Counted from the first letter of the stretch, positions 49,091 to 60,740 are shown. The stretch is 64,000 nucleotides of DNA from Apostichopus japonicus (GCF_037975245.1 NC_092568.1:6114501-6178500); one strand, 5' to 3'. A program made the numbers and translations. The notes: generated by a model from the sequence alone, not told the origin.

Positions 49091-51439
49091 TTTCACATGT
49101 TCAGTGGGCTTCTATGCCAGCACTAATCAGCCCTTGAATCCACTTTGTTCAATTGTTAAATGAGAATTTGTTTGGTTTGTAAACACCTGACTGAAAGAGA
49201 TTTCCCTTACTAACATGGACATCAGCATAAAGGTGTTCCCTAGCTGGGTATTTCCTCATACCAGAATGTAACTACAGACTGAAATATAATTACAGTAGAT
49301 ATGTACAATTGACTTGTCTTTAAAAGGAAAGTTAAAGGAGAATGAGGATGTCACCCTCTTGACACTTTCAATTCCATTCTGAAGACAAACAGTCGAATGG
49401 GAAAGTGTTATTGTGTATGTGTGACTGCAATGTGTACCCCATAAGGTATTGAGTGTATGTGTGTATGCATGTTCATGACTGTTTCAGTAACGGTGGAGGT
49501 AAGAGTTCGTTTGAGGTCACCATTAGCCAAATTATGCAAACTTTGTTAATAATTTGATTCAACAAGCACAGCTTATGTGAATGTCATTGTTGGATGGTTA
49601 GTGCCATGTAATGAGTACTAGCCTAGTAATAGTATTACTGAAAATGGAAAGGGGATTTGTGGTCAATAGTATTGGAAGTCTTAAACGTTACAAGCAATAA
49701 AGCTAACTTTGATGAATCTCATGTTTGGTGTATAGCTGCCTCTTCTTGACTATTAAGATCTTTGATCAAGGTCAAAGGTCATTTAAGATCAGCAGCACTG
49801 CAGCAGTCAAATATGGTGGAGGTTGAGGGTGATTTGATTATGAGTGATTGAATCAAAAGTGTTCAGACTCTGATCAACTCTGGTTTAAGTGGTTCAGTTT
49901 ATGCCAACCATACATTAGTGTACAACAGGTCTGAGGTCATCTTGATCTCAGTGGAGTCAGGACTCTGTTTAAATATTGCACATTGCTGCAGTGTCTTGGT
50001 TTACTCTTGTGTTGGCAGACTATAACACACCTGGCTCTTATCAAGTGTGAACAGTTTGAATAGGAGGTGGTGATCAAAAGATTTATCTCTCTGATCTCAT
50101 CTGGTCTGCAAGAGAGGTCAAAGGTGACGTATTTCTCTACAATATACTGGATGGTTTTAGAGAAACAGGCTTTGATACTATTAGTTATCAAATTATTTTG
50201 CCATGAATTAAATATAGCCATGTAACTTTGATTCAATAATAACAACCCTTAAAGGAGTTGTTGACAGAGTTGCTTGTTAGCAATTGTTCCTGTGGCATGA
50301 CAGCTACATCTATGTGATGGTATATTACTCAGGAAAACATGTTTGTGTTGAATATTGTAAGATCTTCGCACAAGAATTATGAATCAAAGCTCTCAGATTT
50401 GGTTTCAAGGATTTCTTTGCACATTCCATGACTTCATAAATGGTTCTGGTTCTTACAGAAATTCTTTGAAAATTCAGTTGCTCTTCCAATATTGGGTTAA
50501 CTGAGTCAAGTATTATGACAGAAATCACAAAGGACCTGCATGGCTTTTCTAGTGAAGTTGAACATAAAAGCATGTGCATTTATGGTATCATTAATAAATA
50601 CGCTGCTCTTATTATGTTTTATATTAATTTTTTTGTTGACTATTTGAATATGAAATCTTAACTTCTTTAAAAAGAAGTCCTTTTCATTTTTCTCTTAACA
50701 TGTTGAGAAACTGATATTTAAGATGGAGATATAAATATCTTGCAATAAGTTTACCTGTATTTTATAATGTTTTGTGTGCATATATTGCTTCTGGAAGAGT
50801 TCTTTAGTATATTTTGCATTCATGGTACATCATTCTGATTATTACTAAAGAATTAACTCAGACATGATGCATGTATTCAGTACCATAAATTAATATTAGG
50901 ATTCATATTCTGAGATATTTCTCATTTCAAAGGGTTTGGGTATCTGGTAGTTTTTGATGTATGCTCTGTAACTTCATTTCAGATAACACTTTATGATATA
51001 ATAAATAATTAGTTACAATGGTACATGACCCTAAAACTGCAGCTCAAAGAGTTTTCACTATTACTTTCTCGTTTCTATATAGTTTTGAAATCTGCTTGAA
51101 ATTCCCAAAAATTGAAATACAGTGTCATTGTTTTCAGGCTTTGTGCTGGTAATCTTAACGTATGTGCTGTTGTAATATATTGCATGTGGACTGAAAATGG
51201 TGAGAGGAATACATCTTTTGGTATACAGTTTTATTGTGTATGTATATGGTATGTACTTTTAATATTACATTGACAGGTTCTAAAAGAAAAAATATTTTGT
51301 TTTCTTCTTTCTACATTTATCCAACTTCACCTCTTCAATTGAAAACATTGTGCCACTTTGTCCCCTCATATTTGAATGTGGAGATCACCACCTATAAATA
51401 TATTCAAACTGTTTGGAAAACCTGTGAAAATGGTCTGAA

Positions 51440-51915
51440 GGCACTGCTCTGTGGTGTTAACTGCTCTGTGCTCTGGCACTGCTCTGTGGTGTTAACTGCT
51501 CTGTGCTCTGGCACTGCTCTGTGTCATTAACTGCTATGTGCTCTGGCACTGCTCTGTGGTGTTAACTGCTCTGTGTCGTTAACTGCTCTGGCACTGTGGT
51601 GTTAACTGCTCTGTGCTCTGGCACTGCTCTGTGGTGTTAACTGCTCTGTGCTCTGGTACTGCTCTGTGGTGTTAACTGCTCTATGGTGTTAACTGTTCTG
51701 GCACTGCTCTGTGGTGTTAACTGCTCTGTGCTCTGGCACTGCTCTGTGTCATTAACTGCTATGTGCTCTGGCACTGCTCTGTGGTGTTAACTGCTCTGTG
51801 TCGTTAACTGCTCTGACACTGCTCTGTGTGTTAACTGCTCTGTGTTGTTAACTGCTCTGGCACTGCTCTGTGGTGTTAACTGCTCTGTGGTGTTAACTGC
51901 TCTGTGGTGTTAACC
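51440..51915 (+). repeat. CTGCTCTGTGGTGTTAA-type tandem array
   Basis: Short modules (CTGCTCTG, TGGTGTTAA, TGCTCTGGCA) are shuffled in variable order over about 475 bp. Homogeneous modules with variable order indicate replication slippage or unequal exchange. Confidence 0.92.
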
Positions 51916-52189
51916 TTGGTTCTGGTTGGGGAAATCTTTCATTCTCAGTCTATGCTTATGTGATAATGTTATGGCTATGCACATGTGATTGGCCATATAT
52001 AAGTTTGATTCGCAATATAAATAAATGATTGTCCGTATGCATTTGGATTGGCCATGTTCTTGTTTGGCTATATACATGTGTGTGTTTTTAGTCACATGCA
52101 TATGTGTTTGGCCATACACATAAGTGATTACCCATATGCAAATGTGATTGACCATGTTCATATATATATATATATATATATATACTATG

Positions 52190-54650
52190 ACTCTTGGTTT
52201 CAGAAGTGTTGCTGTGGTAGGGAGTAGGGTTCTGGCATGCTAGTTCAAGAGTCTTTGGAGGGGCTAGTGGTTTTTCCTTGCAATATAGGGGTCAGTTTCT
52301 GCCCTTTTGCTTTTGGTGAGAATATGTTAAGCAGTCTTTACTGCTGATTCTGCTTTTCCATTACCATTAGACTGATTGTGTCCAGGGACACAAGTTAAGT
52401 GCTTAAAGTCCCATTCTTTGAAAATTTTGCCAAAAGTGTCAGAGGTGTATTGGGGGCTGTTATCGCTTATTATCTGACACAGACTTCGTTGGCGAGCAAA
52501 GTGGCTTTTTAGCTTTTCAATTATGGTGGTGTCTGATAATAGGTCTATTTCTCATAAGTTGCTATAGTAGTTGACTGTTATCAGGTAGTCCTTTTTGACC
52601 CTTGTGAATAGATCTGTGCCTACTTTTTCCAAAGCTCTTGTGGGGTTTCGTGGCTTTGCAAAGGTTCCTATTTGTTGCGCTGTCTCATATGTGTGACAGA
52701 TGTCACAAGATGACATGTACTGCTTGATGTCTGAGGTCATGTGGGGTCAAAACAAAGTTTTGTGTGAGCGTCTCAGACAGCCGCTTATTCCCAGATGTGA
52801 TGAGTGAATTCGTGTCCTCTCGAAGACTGTTTGGTATGACTACCTGGTCTGTCTTAAAAATCAGACCATCCTGCACTGAGAGTTCATCCTGATAACTATA
52901 GTACGGTGTTATTTGTTCTGGGAGTTCATCACAATTCTCAGGCAACTCTTTGATCATGACCTTCTTTAGCATTTGCAGCTGCTCACCACTATCAGTTTCT
53001 TTGCGTATTTGTTCTAAGCGTTGCAAATTGGAAGGAAAGTTACCATGGTTACTTCCTGGACTCATTGTTCGTTTTGGCAGGCTTCAAAAAGGCTCTAGAG
53101 AGGGCTATGTACTTGTGCTTTCCGGGCTGATAAGTGATGTCATAGTTATATTTCTGGAGCATTAGGAGCTTTCCTTGGAGTCGCTTAGGGGCTTTCACTA
53201 GTGGCTTCTTTGCGATCATTTCTAAAAGCTTCTGGTCATTGATGACCATTGCGCTGAAAACGCTCGAAGGAGAATAAGACTGCTAAGATTTCCCTTTCGA
53301 TGGTCGCATAGCGTGTTTCTGTATCTGTTAACGCTCGATTCGCATATGCTATTGGTCGCTCATTCTGTAAGAGTACAGATCCTATCCTTTTCCACTGCCG
53401 TCACATTGTATTGTAAGCAGTGTCTTTGAGTCGTAGTACGCAAGAACTGGTGCATTTGTGAACATGTGCTTAATGGGCTCTAGGTCCTGTTCCTGTTTTG
53501 TATCCAATTCCATGGTACCTCTGGCCTTGTGAGTTGTCTCAACAGTTCCAATGTATCTATAGACTGGGTAGAAATCAGCTTAGATAGTTCACAAACCCAA
53601 CCAGCCGCTGGATGCTGGGTACGTCTGTAAGTGTTGGCATACCAATAATCGCTTTGACTTTGGCAGGGTCAGGTTTGAAACGCTTGTTGGTTACTAGGTG
53701 CCCTAGAAATAGGATTTGTTCTGCTCTGAAGATTGATTTCTCTCTACTTTAGTTTGATGTTGTGCTCTGTGCACCATGCTACAGTAGCAGGGCTTTGAGA
53801 TTGCTGTCATGATTGGCTAAGGCCTCTTGCTTGTCTGCTCCTTTACCATATAATAGGAGATCATCTGCTACACATGGAAGGCCTTCCAGTGCCATGTGAA
53901 TGAGACGTTGGAAGATCTCTGACAATACACTTCCGAATGAAAGGCGGAGCCTACGAAAACGACCATAAGGAGTGTTAAACGTGCTCAGTCAACATGACTC
54001 TTCATCCAGCTTGATCTGCCAGAATGCAGAACTAAGGTCTAGTTTGGAGAGTACTTGTGCTTGTGCTAAGTCTGGTATTGATATCATCTATGCTAGGTAG
54101 TTGGTAGTGTGCTCTCTCTAATGCTTGATTGAGGGGGCCTTGGGTCTATGCATATTCTATAGCGTTCTCTTCTCTGCTACGACTAGTTGGCTTACACACT
54201 GTTTGGGTTCTATGACTGGCGCTGTGATGCCTTTGCAAACTAAGTCATCTAACTCAGCTTTGACTTTTTGCTTAATGGCGTGCGTGAGCCGACCTGGAAG
54301 AATGGTCGGTTGGATGCATCTGTCTGTTTCCAGATGTACATCACCTGTGAGGCATCCCAACTTATCATCAATACTGCTGCCAACTGTTGTTCTGGTTTAA
54401 CCCCTGATGGTAATTCCGCTTTTGTGCAAGAAATTGTTTTAATGCGTTCGAAATTGTGTTCATTGATGGTTATGATATCCATGTGTTGGCTTACCTTGCT
54501 GCCCATTATAGTGGGGTTAAATCATCATGTAGGCTACACTGTAAACTCCACGGAGTTTTTCATTTGTGAGGTTTGTAGTTTCAGTCTACATTTTTCCAGT
54601 GCTTGCATGGTAGATTTGTTCCACATTTGTAGAGTGTTGGGCTAATATGT
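52190..54650 (-). mobile_element. Decayed Ty3/gypsy-type LTR retrotransposon pol region
   Basis: Read on the - strand the order is: protease end and connector (about 54650-54360); reverse transcriptase start (LGCLTGDV, KQKVKAELDDLVCKGITAPV, 54360-54157); a palm motif VADDLLLYG near 53860; RNase H end (APKRLQGKLLMLQKYNYDIT, about 53180); integrase H2C2 region (CDICHTYE, near 52690); integrase core with ISDNSPQY and NGKAE (52330-52500); and a C-terminal RTLLPTT..LLKPRV piece near 52200. Many stops and frameshifts make it inactive. No LTR pair was found, so the element's ends are unknown. Confidence 0.85.
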
Positions 54651-55159
54651 GATCAAGTTTTATTGCTGGATGTATGTTTCTGGAATCATATTCATCTTTG
54701 CGAGTCTATTTGTCTATTTGTAATGTTACTAGGGTGTCATTTGGCTTGATCAACATTTTTCGCGCATATGTCTTGGTAGTTGACGCTGTTTATGGTGTTT
54801 GTGCTTTCACCAACGTAATCTGTGACCACGTTTATATACTCTGTGCTAGTGTCCGTGTCAGAATAATATGATTCAGCTTCCACTGATACAGATTTAACTA
54901 TGCTATTTTGTCGTTTTTTGTAGCATACTTTTTCGAACTAAATTTGTTCCTTCACAATAACTTCTCTCTTGTACTGTTATTATCTATTTCTCAGACCATT
55001 CTATGTCTGATTAGGCTCTCGGATAAACATGTGCAAACATTGCATGTACGTGCTAGTTTCTCAAGGGGAAAAGGGCTGGCCCAAACCGCACTCTGAAAGA
55101 AGGTAACTTTCCGTTGCCAGCAAGTGACTTTTTTTAACCACTACACTTATGCAGACGGT
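54651..55159. other. Stretch between the pol remnant and the foldback element
   Basis: No gene is recognised. 55064-55130 resembles the left part of the TTAA-flanked MITE family (CCCAAACCG, CTCTGAAA, AACTTTCCGTTGC), apparently a fragment of an older copy. Confidence 0.45.
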
Positions 55160-56010
55160 TACATCTCTATGTTCCGACGTCTCTATGTTCCGACAAAAAG
55201 AACTTAATTCGTGACAATTTTTTTTTTTATCCAAAACATCGTTTGTACCAAGAACACAAGTTTTCAGACCCCAATTTTTTTGTGACCAACATTTATTTGG
55301 ACCAAACTGCCCCCCCCCCCCAAAAAAAAATTGTTGTGACCCAAACAGTGCTTGTGACCCGAAATTTGTTTGTACTCCAAATTTTGTGGACAAAAATTCT
55401 CTGGACCAAACTTTGGGACCAAAAAATGTTCAGGTTACCGCCCAGTTGCGTCTGTACGATTTCATGGGTGGTGGGGCCAAGTACTCAGTTCCGCCGACTA
55501 GCATCCCTTCCCCCTCCCCCCAACCACTTCCTTAATTTGTTTCAAATTCCCCTGACTGAGCCCCAAGGTTGAGCGGGGCATGGTTATTGCCACCATTTGC
55601 GCAGGCCACTGCCCCCCCCCCCCCCCCAATGGTAGGCCTACAACCTATTTTGGTCAAAATCTAAACACTAAATTTGGCCAAAAACGATTTTGGTCCAAAA
55701 AATTTGAGTACCAAAACATTTCGGGTCACAAGCACTGTTTGGGTCATAACAAACTTTGGGTCACACTTTTTTCTTCTCTTTTTCATAAAATAAAATTTTG
55801 GTCTCAAAAAGTTTGGTCCGAAAAATGTTGGTCCAAAAAAAATCAAGTCCCATAAAAAATTTGGTCACAAAAATATTGGGGTCACAAAACTACTTTTCTT
55901 GGTACAAACAAATTTGTGGATCAAAAAAAATTGCTCCGAATTTTGTCTTTTTGTCGGAACATAGAGACGTCGGAACATAGAGACGTCGGAACATAGAGAC
56001 GTCGGAACTG
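55160..56010. mobile_element. Foldback (long inverted repeat) element
   Basis: The outer ends are inverted tandem arrays of a 16-bp unit: about two copies of GTCTCTATGTTCCGAC at the left and about three of its complement at the right, then AAAAAG/CTTTTT. Inside, the arms are inverted copies: CCCAAACAGTGCTTGTGACC at about 55340 has its reverse complement at about 55725. Arms are roughly 265 and 370 bp around a loop at about 55425-55640. Arm interiors are degenerate short repeats of a GACCAAAAATT-like phrase. No protein is encoded. Confidence 0.85.
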
Positions 56011-56179
56011 ATAGGGATGTCGCCATGCAGACAGTAATGATAGGTACGGTTTAATGGCAAAAACATTTGTCGTATATCAGATGGTTTTCTGTGTATCTGC
56101 TTTTTCCGATGGTGTGGTCCAACAGTGCTGCTACACCTCGTTTATGGCAAGCCGTATGGGCCAAACACCGCATAATATA

Positions 56180-56600
56180 CCCTTCGTATTAACACGAATA
56201 TATACGCGTATTAATTCGAATATATACGCGTATTAAATCAGACAATAACTGGCATGTCTTATAGCTGTCACCCACATTGTAGCCTTGCCAGTGCAATAGA
56301 TGAGAATTTGCAAAGTTAGTCTCTATTGACGTACACCCAGGCCAAACATACTTGATCTAGACAACAGCATGACTTAATACATGTATATATATTACGTGTG
56401 TGAATTAATACGTGTGTATATTCGAATTAATCATGATATGTATTCGAATAAATCCTCAAATGTTTTCGAATTAATACATGTTAATATTCGAATTAATACG
56501 CGGATATATTTTAGCCTTATGCTTCGCTAATAATATATGTGTATATATTCGCATTAATACGCGTATATATTCAATTTAATACGCGGATATATTATGCGGC
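56180..56600. repeat. AT-rich palindromic repeats (ATTCGAATTAATACGCG type)
   Basis: Self-complementary pieces ATTCGAAT, TTAATACGCG and ATATATACGCGTAT recur irregularly over about 420 bp. Copies are degenerate and unevenly spaced. No gene. Confidence 0.7.
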
Positions 56601-56624
56601 GATTGTCCCACATGGCTTGCCATA

Positions 56625-56695
56625 CTCGTTCAATTTTGGTCAGATTACCGGCCACAGACGTAATTCTTTGTGCGAGAGTCTTCAATCCCGGTTAA
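56625..56695 (+). mobile_element. Right-end fragment of the TTAA-flanked MITE family
   Basis: GGTCAGATTACCGG, CAGACG, then GCGAGAGTCTTCAATCCC resembles the right end of the complete copies. It directly abuts copy 2 and shares its TTAA, suggesting insertion of copy 2 beside or into an older relative. Confidence 0.6.
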
Positions 56696-57058
56696 AGGCA
56701 TTGAAGACTCGCCGTAAACCGCGTGCGGCCATCTGAAAAAGTTAACCTGTTGCTTGCAAGTGATGTTTTGTTCGGGTCGCTACAAAATGCAGACAGTAAT
56801 GAAACGTGATACCTTGTTATCTTTAGCTGGAACTGAGATGTCCATCGCTGTATTGTTTGTACACTGTGCTGTGGGTATTGACTGCAGCTGTATGTACTGA
56901 CTATACACTAGTGTCTAATTACCGATGGTAGCAAGCTGTGTGTGTGTATTTTCTGGGATTGATGATGGTGTCTAACACTTCTGTTACACCTCATTCGAAA
57001 CTAGGTCACATTACCGGCATTAGACGTTTCTTTTTGCACGAGTCTCCACACCCTTTAA
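56692..57058 (+). mobile_element. TTAA-flanked MITE, copy 2
   Basis: It is 367 bp with TTAA at 56692-56695 and 57055-57058 and the same terminal inverted repeats as copies 1 and 3. The interior, including the phrase CACTAGTGTCTAATTACCGA, closely matches copy 3. Confidence 0.88.
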
Positions 57059-57599
57059 CTCTCGACCCGATGCTGATGACCTTCAAAAAGTAAGGGAAAT
57101 AGTAGTAATTTTGCTTTGTTTACTTTGCGTAGGACTTACTGATGACTGCTCTGGAGCGCTCAGCACTTGCCATGCAGTATCATGGTGACTATAACTTACT
57201 TTGTTATTTGTCGGTTCATGGGAAGGTTTGTTGGAGAAAGCGGCGTGAGACTCGTTCTCACAGCCATGAATGGAAAATTTTGAAATTCTCAACACTGCTT
57301 CCTTTTGCTTTGATAAAGCCTAAGAAGGGCAAGAGCTAATTGTGAATAACTTCTAATCAATGAAGGTTGAACTATAGAACAAAGAACTGTTACGCTCTGT
57401 ACTCACGAATAACTCGTTTGCAATTAATTCGAGGGTCAGTCATGCATGAAGCTTTTTCATTTAACTGCGTCGGTCTGGCAAACAAGGTCCTTGCGTAAAA
57501 AAGAAACGGTAACCCAGTAAACGACAACAAGTTTGAACCACGTGATAACTCAGAATACTTTGGTAGCACCTCACGACACTTGGAAGTACCATGGAAGTA

Positions 57600-58050
57600 T
57601 TACTGTTGTATACTCATAGATATTTCCCAGGGTTCTACTTTAGATATGCTGGTCTACCAGGTGACCTCACCCATAGCTAGGGAGGAGGGGTGTTGTAGAC
57701 CCATAGATGTTTCCCAGGGTTCAACATAAGTTCTGCTGGTCTACCAGGTGACCTCACCGTGACCTCACCCATAGTAAGAGAGGAGGGGTGTTGTATACCC
57801 ATAGATATTTCTCAGGGTTCAACATAAGATCTGCTGGTCTACCAAGTGACCTCACCGTGACCTCACCCATAGTAAGAGAGGAGGGGTGTTGTATACCCAC
57901 AGCCATTTTCCCAGGGTTCTACTTTAGATCTGCTGATCTACCAGGTGACCTCACCGTAGTAAGAGAGGAGGGTGTGTTGTATACTCGTATTTCCCAGGGT
58001 TCTTCTTTAGATCCACTGGTCTACCAGGTGACCTTACTGTATTTCCATCT
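57600..58050 (+). repeat. Roughly 100-bp tandem repeat, about four to five units
   Basis: The unit includes GAGGAGGGGTGTTGTATACC, TTTCCCAGGGTTC, CTGCTGGTCTACCAGGTGAC and one or two CCTCACCGTGACCTCACC phrases. Unit length varies with the number of TGACCTCACC modules. Confidence 0.9.
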
Positions 58051-58059
58051 AGTCGTTGC

Positions 58060-59075
58060 TTGTGTTTGTACACCAGTTCGGCATTTACTCTACGGTTACA
58101 ACATTGAAGTATCAGCCTTTACGGTGTAATGCTTCTACATACGGTCACACGATAGAAGTATCAGCCTGACAGTGTAATGCTTCTACGGTTACAACATGGA
58201 AGTATCAGCCTGACAGTGTAATGCTTCTATGGTTTCACAACATGGAAGTATCAGCATTAACGGTGTAATATACTTCTATATACGGTCACACGATAGAAGT
58301 ATTAGCCTGACAGTGTAATGCTTCTATGGTTTCACAACATGGAAGTATCAGCCTGACAGTGTAATGCTTCTATGGTCACACGAGAGAAGTATTAGCCTGA
58401 CAGTGTAATGCTTCTATGGTCACACGAGAGAAGTATCAGCCTGACAGTGTTATGCTTCTATATACGGTCACACGATAGAAGTATTAGCCTGACAGTGTAA
58501 TGCTTCTACGGTCACACGATAGAAGTATCAGCCTGACAGTGTAATGCTTCTACGGTTACAACATGGAAGTATCAGCCTTTACGGTGTAATGCTTCTATAT
58601 ACGGTCACACGATAGAAGTATTAGCCTGACAGTGTAATGCTTCTACGGTCACACGATAGAAGTATCAGCCTGACAGTGTAATGCTTCTATATACGGTCAC
58701 ACGATAGAAGTATTAGCCTGACAGTGAAATGCTTCTACGGTTACAACATGGAAGTATCAGCCTGACAGTGTAATGCTTCTATGGTTTCACAACATGGAAG
58801 TATCAGCATTAACGGTGTAATATACTTCTATATACGGTCACACGATAGAAGTATCAGCCTGACAGTGTAATGCTTCTATGGTTTCACAACATGGAAGTAT
58901 CAGCCTGACAGTGTAATGCTTCTATGGTCACACGAGAGAAGTATTAGCCTGACAGTGTAATGCTTCTATGGTTTCACAACATGGAAGTATCAGCATTAAC
59001 GGTGTAATGCTTCTATATACGGTCACACGATAGAAGTATTAGCCTGACAGTGTAATGCTTCTACAGTTACAACAT
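58060..59075 (+). repeat. Satellite-like array of about 43-50-bp units with internal inverted repeats
   Basis: Each unit holds TGCTTCTAT...GGTCACAC, then ATAGAAGTAT.AGCCTGACAG; CTTCTAT and ATAGAAG form a hairpin. Two main variants ('cacacgatagaag' and 'caacatggaag') are interspersed over about 1 kb, with some larger blocks duplicated. Confidence 0.93.
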
Positions 59076-59546
59076 GGCCATGCTGTGTGACTGATGATAA
59101 CGCGTAAAATCAATGTGTATTCGAGGGTCTTTGCCAAGAGCAAAATGTGTTAAAATTAAATTACAGCATAATAACAATAATAATAATAAAATGCCTGTGG
59201 TGTACCAGATGATTGTACTTATACATATAAAAATATAGAATTCAAGTAACATATCTTTAAAAGAAATTATATATTGTCAAATATTCGCGAGAATTTAATC
59301 TGATATGAAAAATAAAATTTTAATATCCTTACTGCAAGTATGTTAATTTATAAACAAATAAGAGTATTACTACGACATTATGACGTCACCACCAGAAGTG
59401 AAGTACAATTACAATCAATAACCACAAAATAATAAGAAATCAGAAAAGTTTCCAATATCAATCAATAAATTGATATTTGTTCCAAAAGAAAAATGGTCGA
59501 CGTTATTTAGTTGAACTCATTTGGAATATACGTAAGTTTTTCTGTG

Positions 59547-60740
59547 TTACGGTATATGTACCATCACAGCATGTGGCAACCACATGATGACAAACACACA
59601 GAGAATGTTCAACACCGATCGGAGCAGGCGTCGGTCTGAATTTCGCAGTTTTACCTTAGCCCTCTTATCAAAGAGTGTATTGCTGGTAGCTGCAATCTTC
59701 ATAATATCGGACTTCGAATTTTGCGCAAAGTGAATGAGTCGTATGTAGCAGTAGACAGTGACAGCGAGCGGGATACCAAAGCCGACACCGAGAGTGCAAC
59801 GGTCTTCTATATGTGAAGTTCTAGGTACACATGAGTTGTGGATTATAGGTATGGCGACCCCAATCTACCAGGTTCGGTAAATCAATACAAACATAGATAC
59901 CCACAGTGGTAAGATTATATGGTATTGCTGAGACACGCGTAGAGCAGCCTTTGACATTATGCTGATGTAACGGTTCACACTAATGGAGGGAATAGTCCAC
60001 ACCGAGCAAAGAACACCTTTAAAAATAAGACTATTCATTGTAAATAACAATAATCATCTTTTAGCCTCTGAAGAAGATCCTGCTAGGATCGAAACGTCAG
60101 GCCAACTTACTTTTACACATTTAAAAAACAACAGAAATGAATTTATCCACAGTCCACGGGTAATCTGACGTCAACAGTGGCAAATGAACAGAGGCGCAAC
60201 TGTGCCGATGGCCTGCCACCAAGTCGAGGTTAACGGTCATTGTAAGTTTTGGAGTGAATAGCGCGGATGGATTCAAAAGAGCGTCTCAACCAAATAGGTA
60301 AAATGCCTATAAACCCAAGTTTTACTTACGTTAATGTATATTATTCCATAACTTAAGCTAAATCAATCCGCAAAACAAAATGATAAGGCAAGCTCATTAC
60401 ATATAGGACTATAACTCACGCTATCATACAGACGGCTCCAATGAGGTTACACAGAGCTCCTTTATCATGGTAGAAATATCCAAAAAGTCCAACCATACCA
60501 AAAACTGGCCACAAATAAAGCAATAATAGTGTCCGTTACTGCTATGTTAATCACAAATACGTTTCCTATGGTCCTTATTTTCCTGTGTATCATGACATCA
60601 TAACCAACGCATTACCGACTCATCCAAGTACGAATATAGCGATCGTCCATACCAGGTAAATGATGCTAACGGTTTTATTTTTACCATAAGTATAGCAAAA
60701 CCGTCCGTCGAAGAACTGTTAAATTCATTCAGTCCATCCA
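59547..60740 (-). pseudogene. Broken rhodopsin-family GPCR, melatonin-receptor-like
   Basis: Two blocks. Block 1 (60740-60420): ATG, then TM1 IAIFVLG(stop)VGNALVMM, TM2 GNVFVINIAVTDTIIAL and early TM3 GALCNLIGAVCMIA ending at a donor-like GTGAGT. Block 2 (60016-59547): TM3 end CSVWTIPSISVNRYISIM (NRY replaces DRY), TM4, loop DLPNLVDWGRHTYNP..MCT, TM5 GFGIPLAVTVYCYIRL and TM6 LNILCVFVIMWLPHAV. The loop pattern WGR..YNP..CT and NRY recall melatonin-type or related invertebrate orphan receptors. An in-frame stop in TM1, frameshifts in TM1-2, TM2-3 and around the second loop, a phase mismatch at the intron and no TM7 indicate a pseudogene. Assembly indels cannot be excluded. Confidence 0.72.
60061..60104 (+). 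ncRNA. Hammerhead-ribozyme-like motif (retroelement-associated)
   Basis: The core CTGAAGA (60068-60074) fits CUGANGA. A 5-bp stem GATCC/GGATC (60076-60080/60086-60090) is followed by GAAA (60091-60094) and GTC (60096-60098). Flanks TTAGCCT and AGGCCAA can pair as helix I with one mismatch. Imperfections: an extra unpaired A before helix II and an almost absent helix III. Similar minimal type I hammerheads are known in Penelope-like elements and SINE-like retrozymes. It lies in the intron-like gap of the broken GPCR, on the opposite strand. Confidence 0.45.

Larger units (their letters stand above)
48900..52189. other. POMT2 3' flank
   Basis: The likely 3' UTR includes a 34-bp repeat (48950-49090); AATAAA at 49696-49701 is a candidate poly(A) signal. 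A tandem array (51440-51915), a degenerate GGCCATA/CATATG repeat (about 51960-52160) and a TA run (about 52160-52183) follow. No gene is recognised. Confidence 0.6.
57059..59546. other. Repeat-rich intergenic stretch
   Basis: Apart from the two arrays listed (57600-58050, 58060-59075) it holds AT-rich sequence and no recognisable gene. Confidence 0.6.

Noticed and set aside
51910-52161. 83-codon open frame on the - strand with repeated MANHMCI-like phrases
   Set aside because: It follows a degenerate short tandem repeat of GGCCATA/CATATG and has no recognisable domain.
55061-55980. Several open frames on both strands rich in F, G, W and Q
   Set aside because: All lie in the foldback arms and mirror each other; they reflect the repeated GACCAAAA phrase, not protein.
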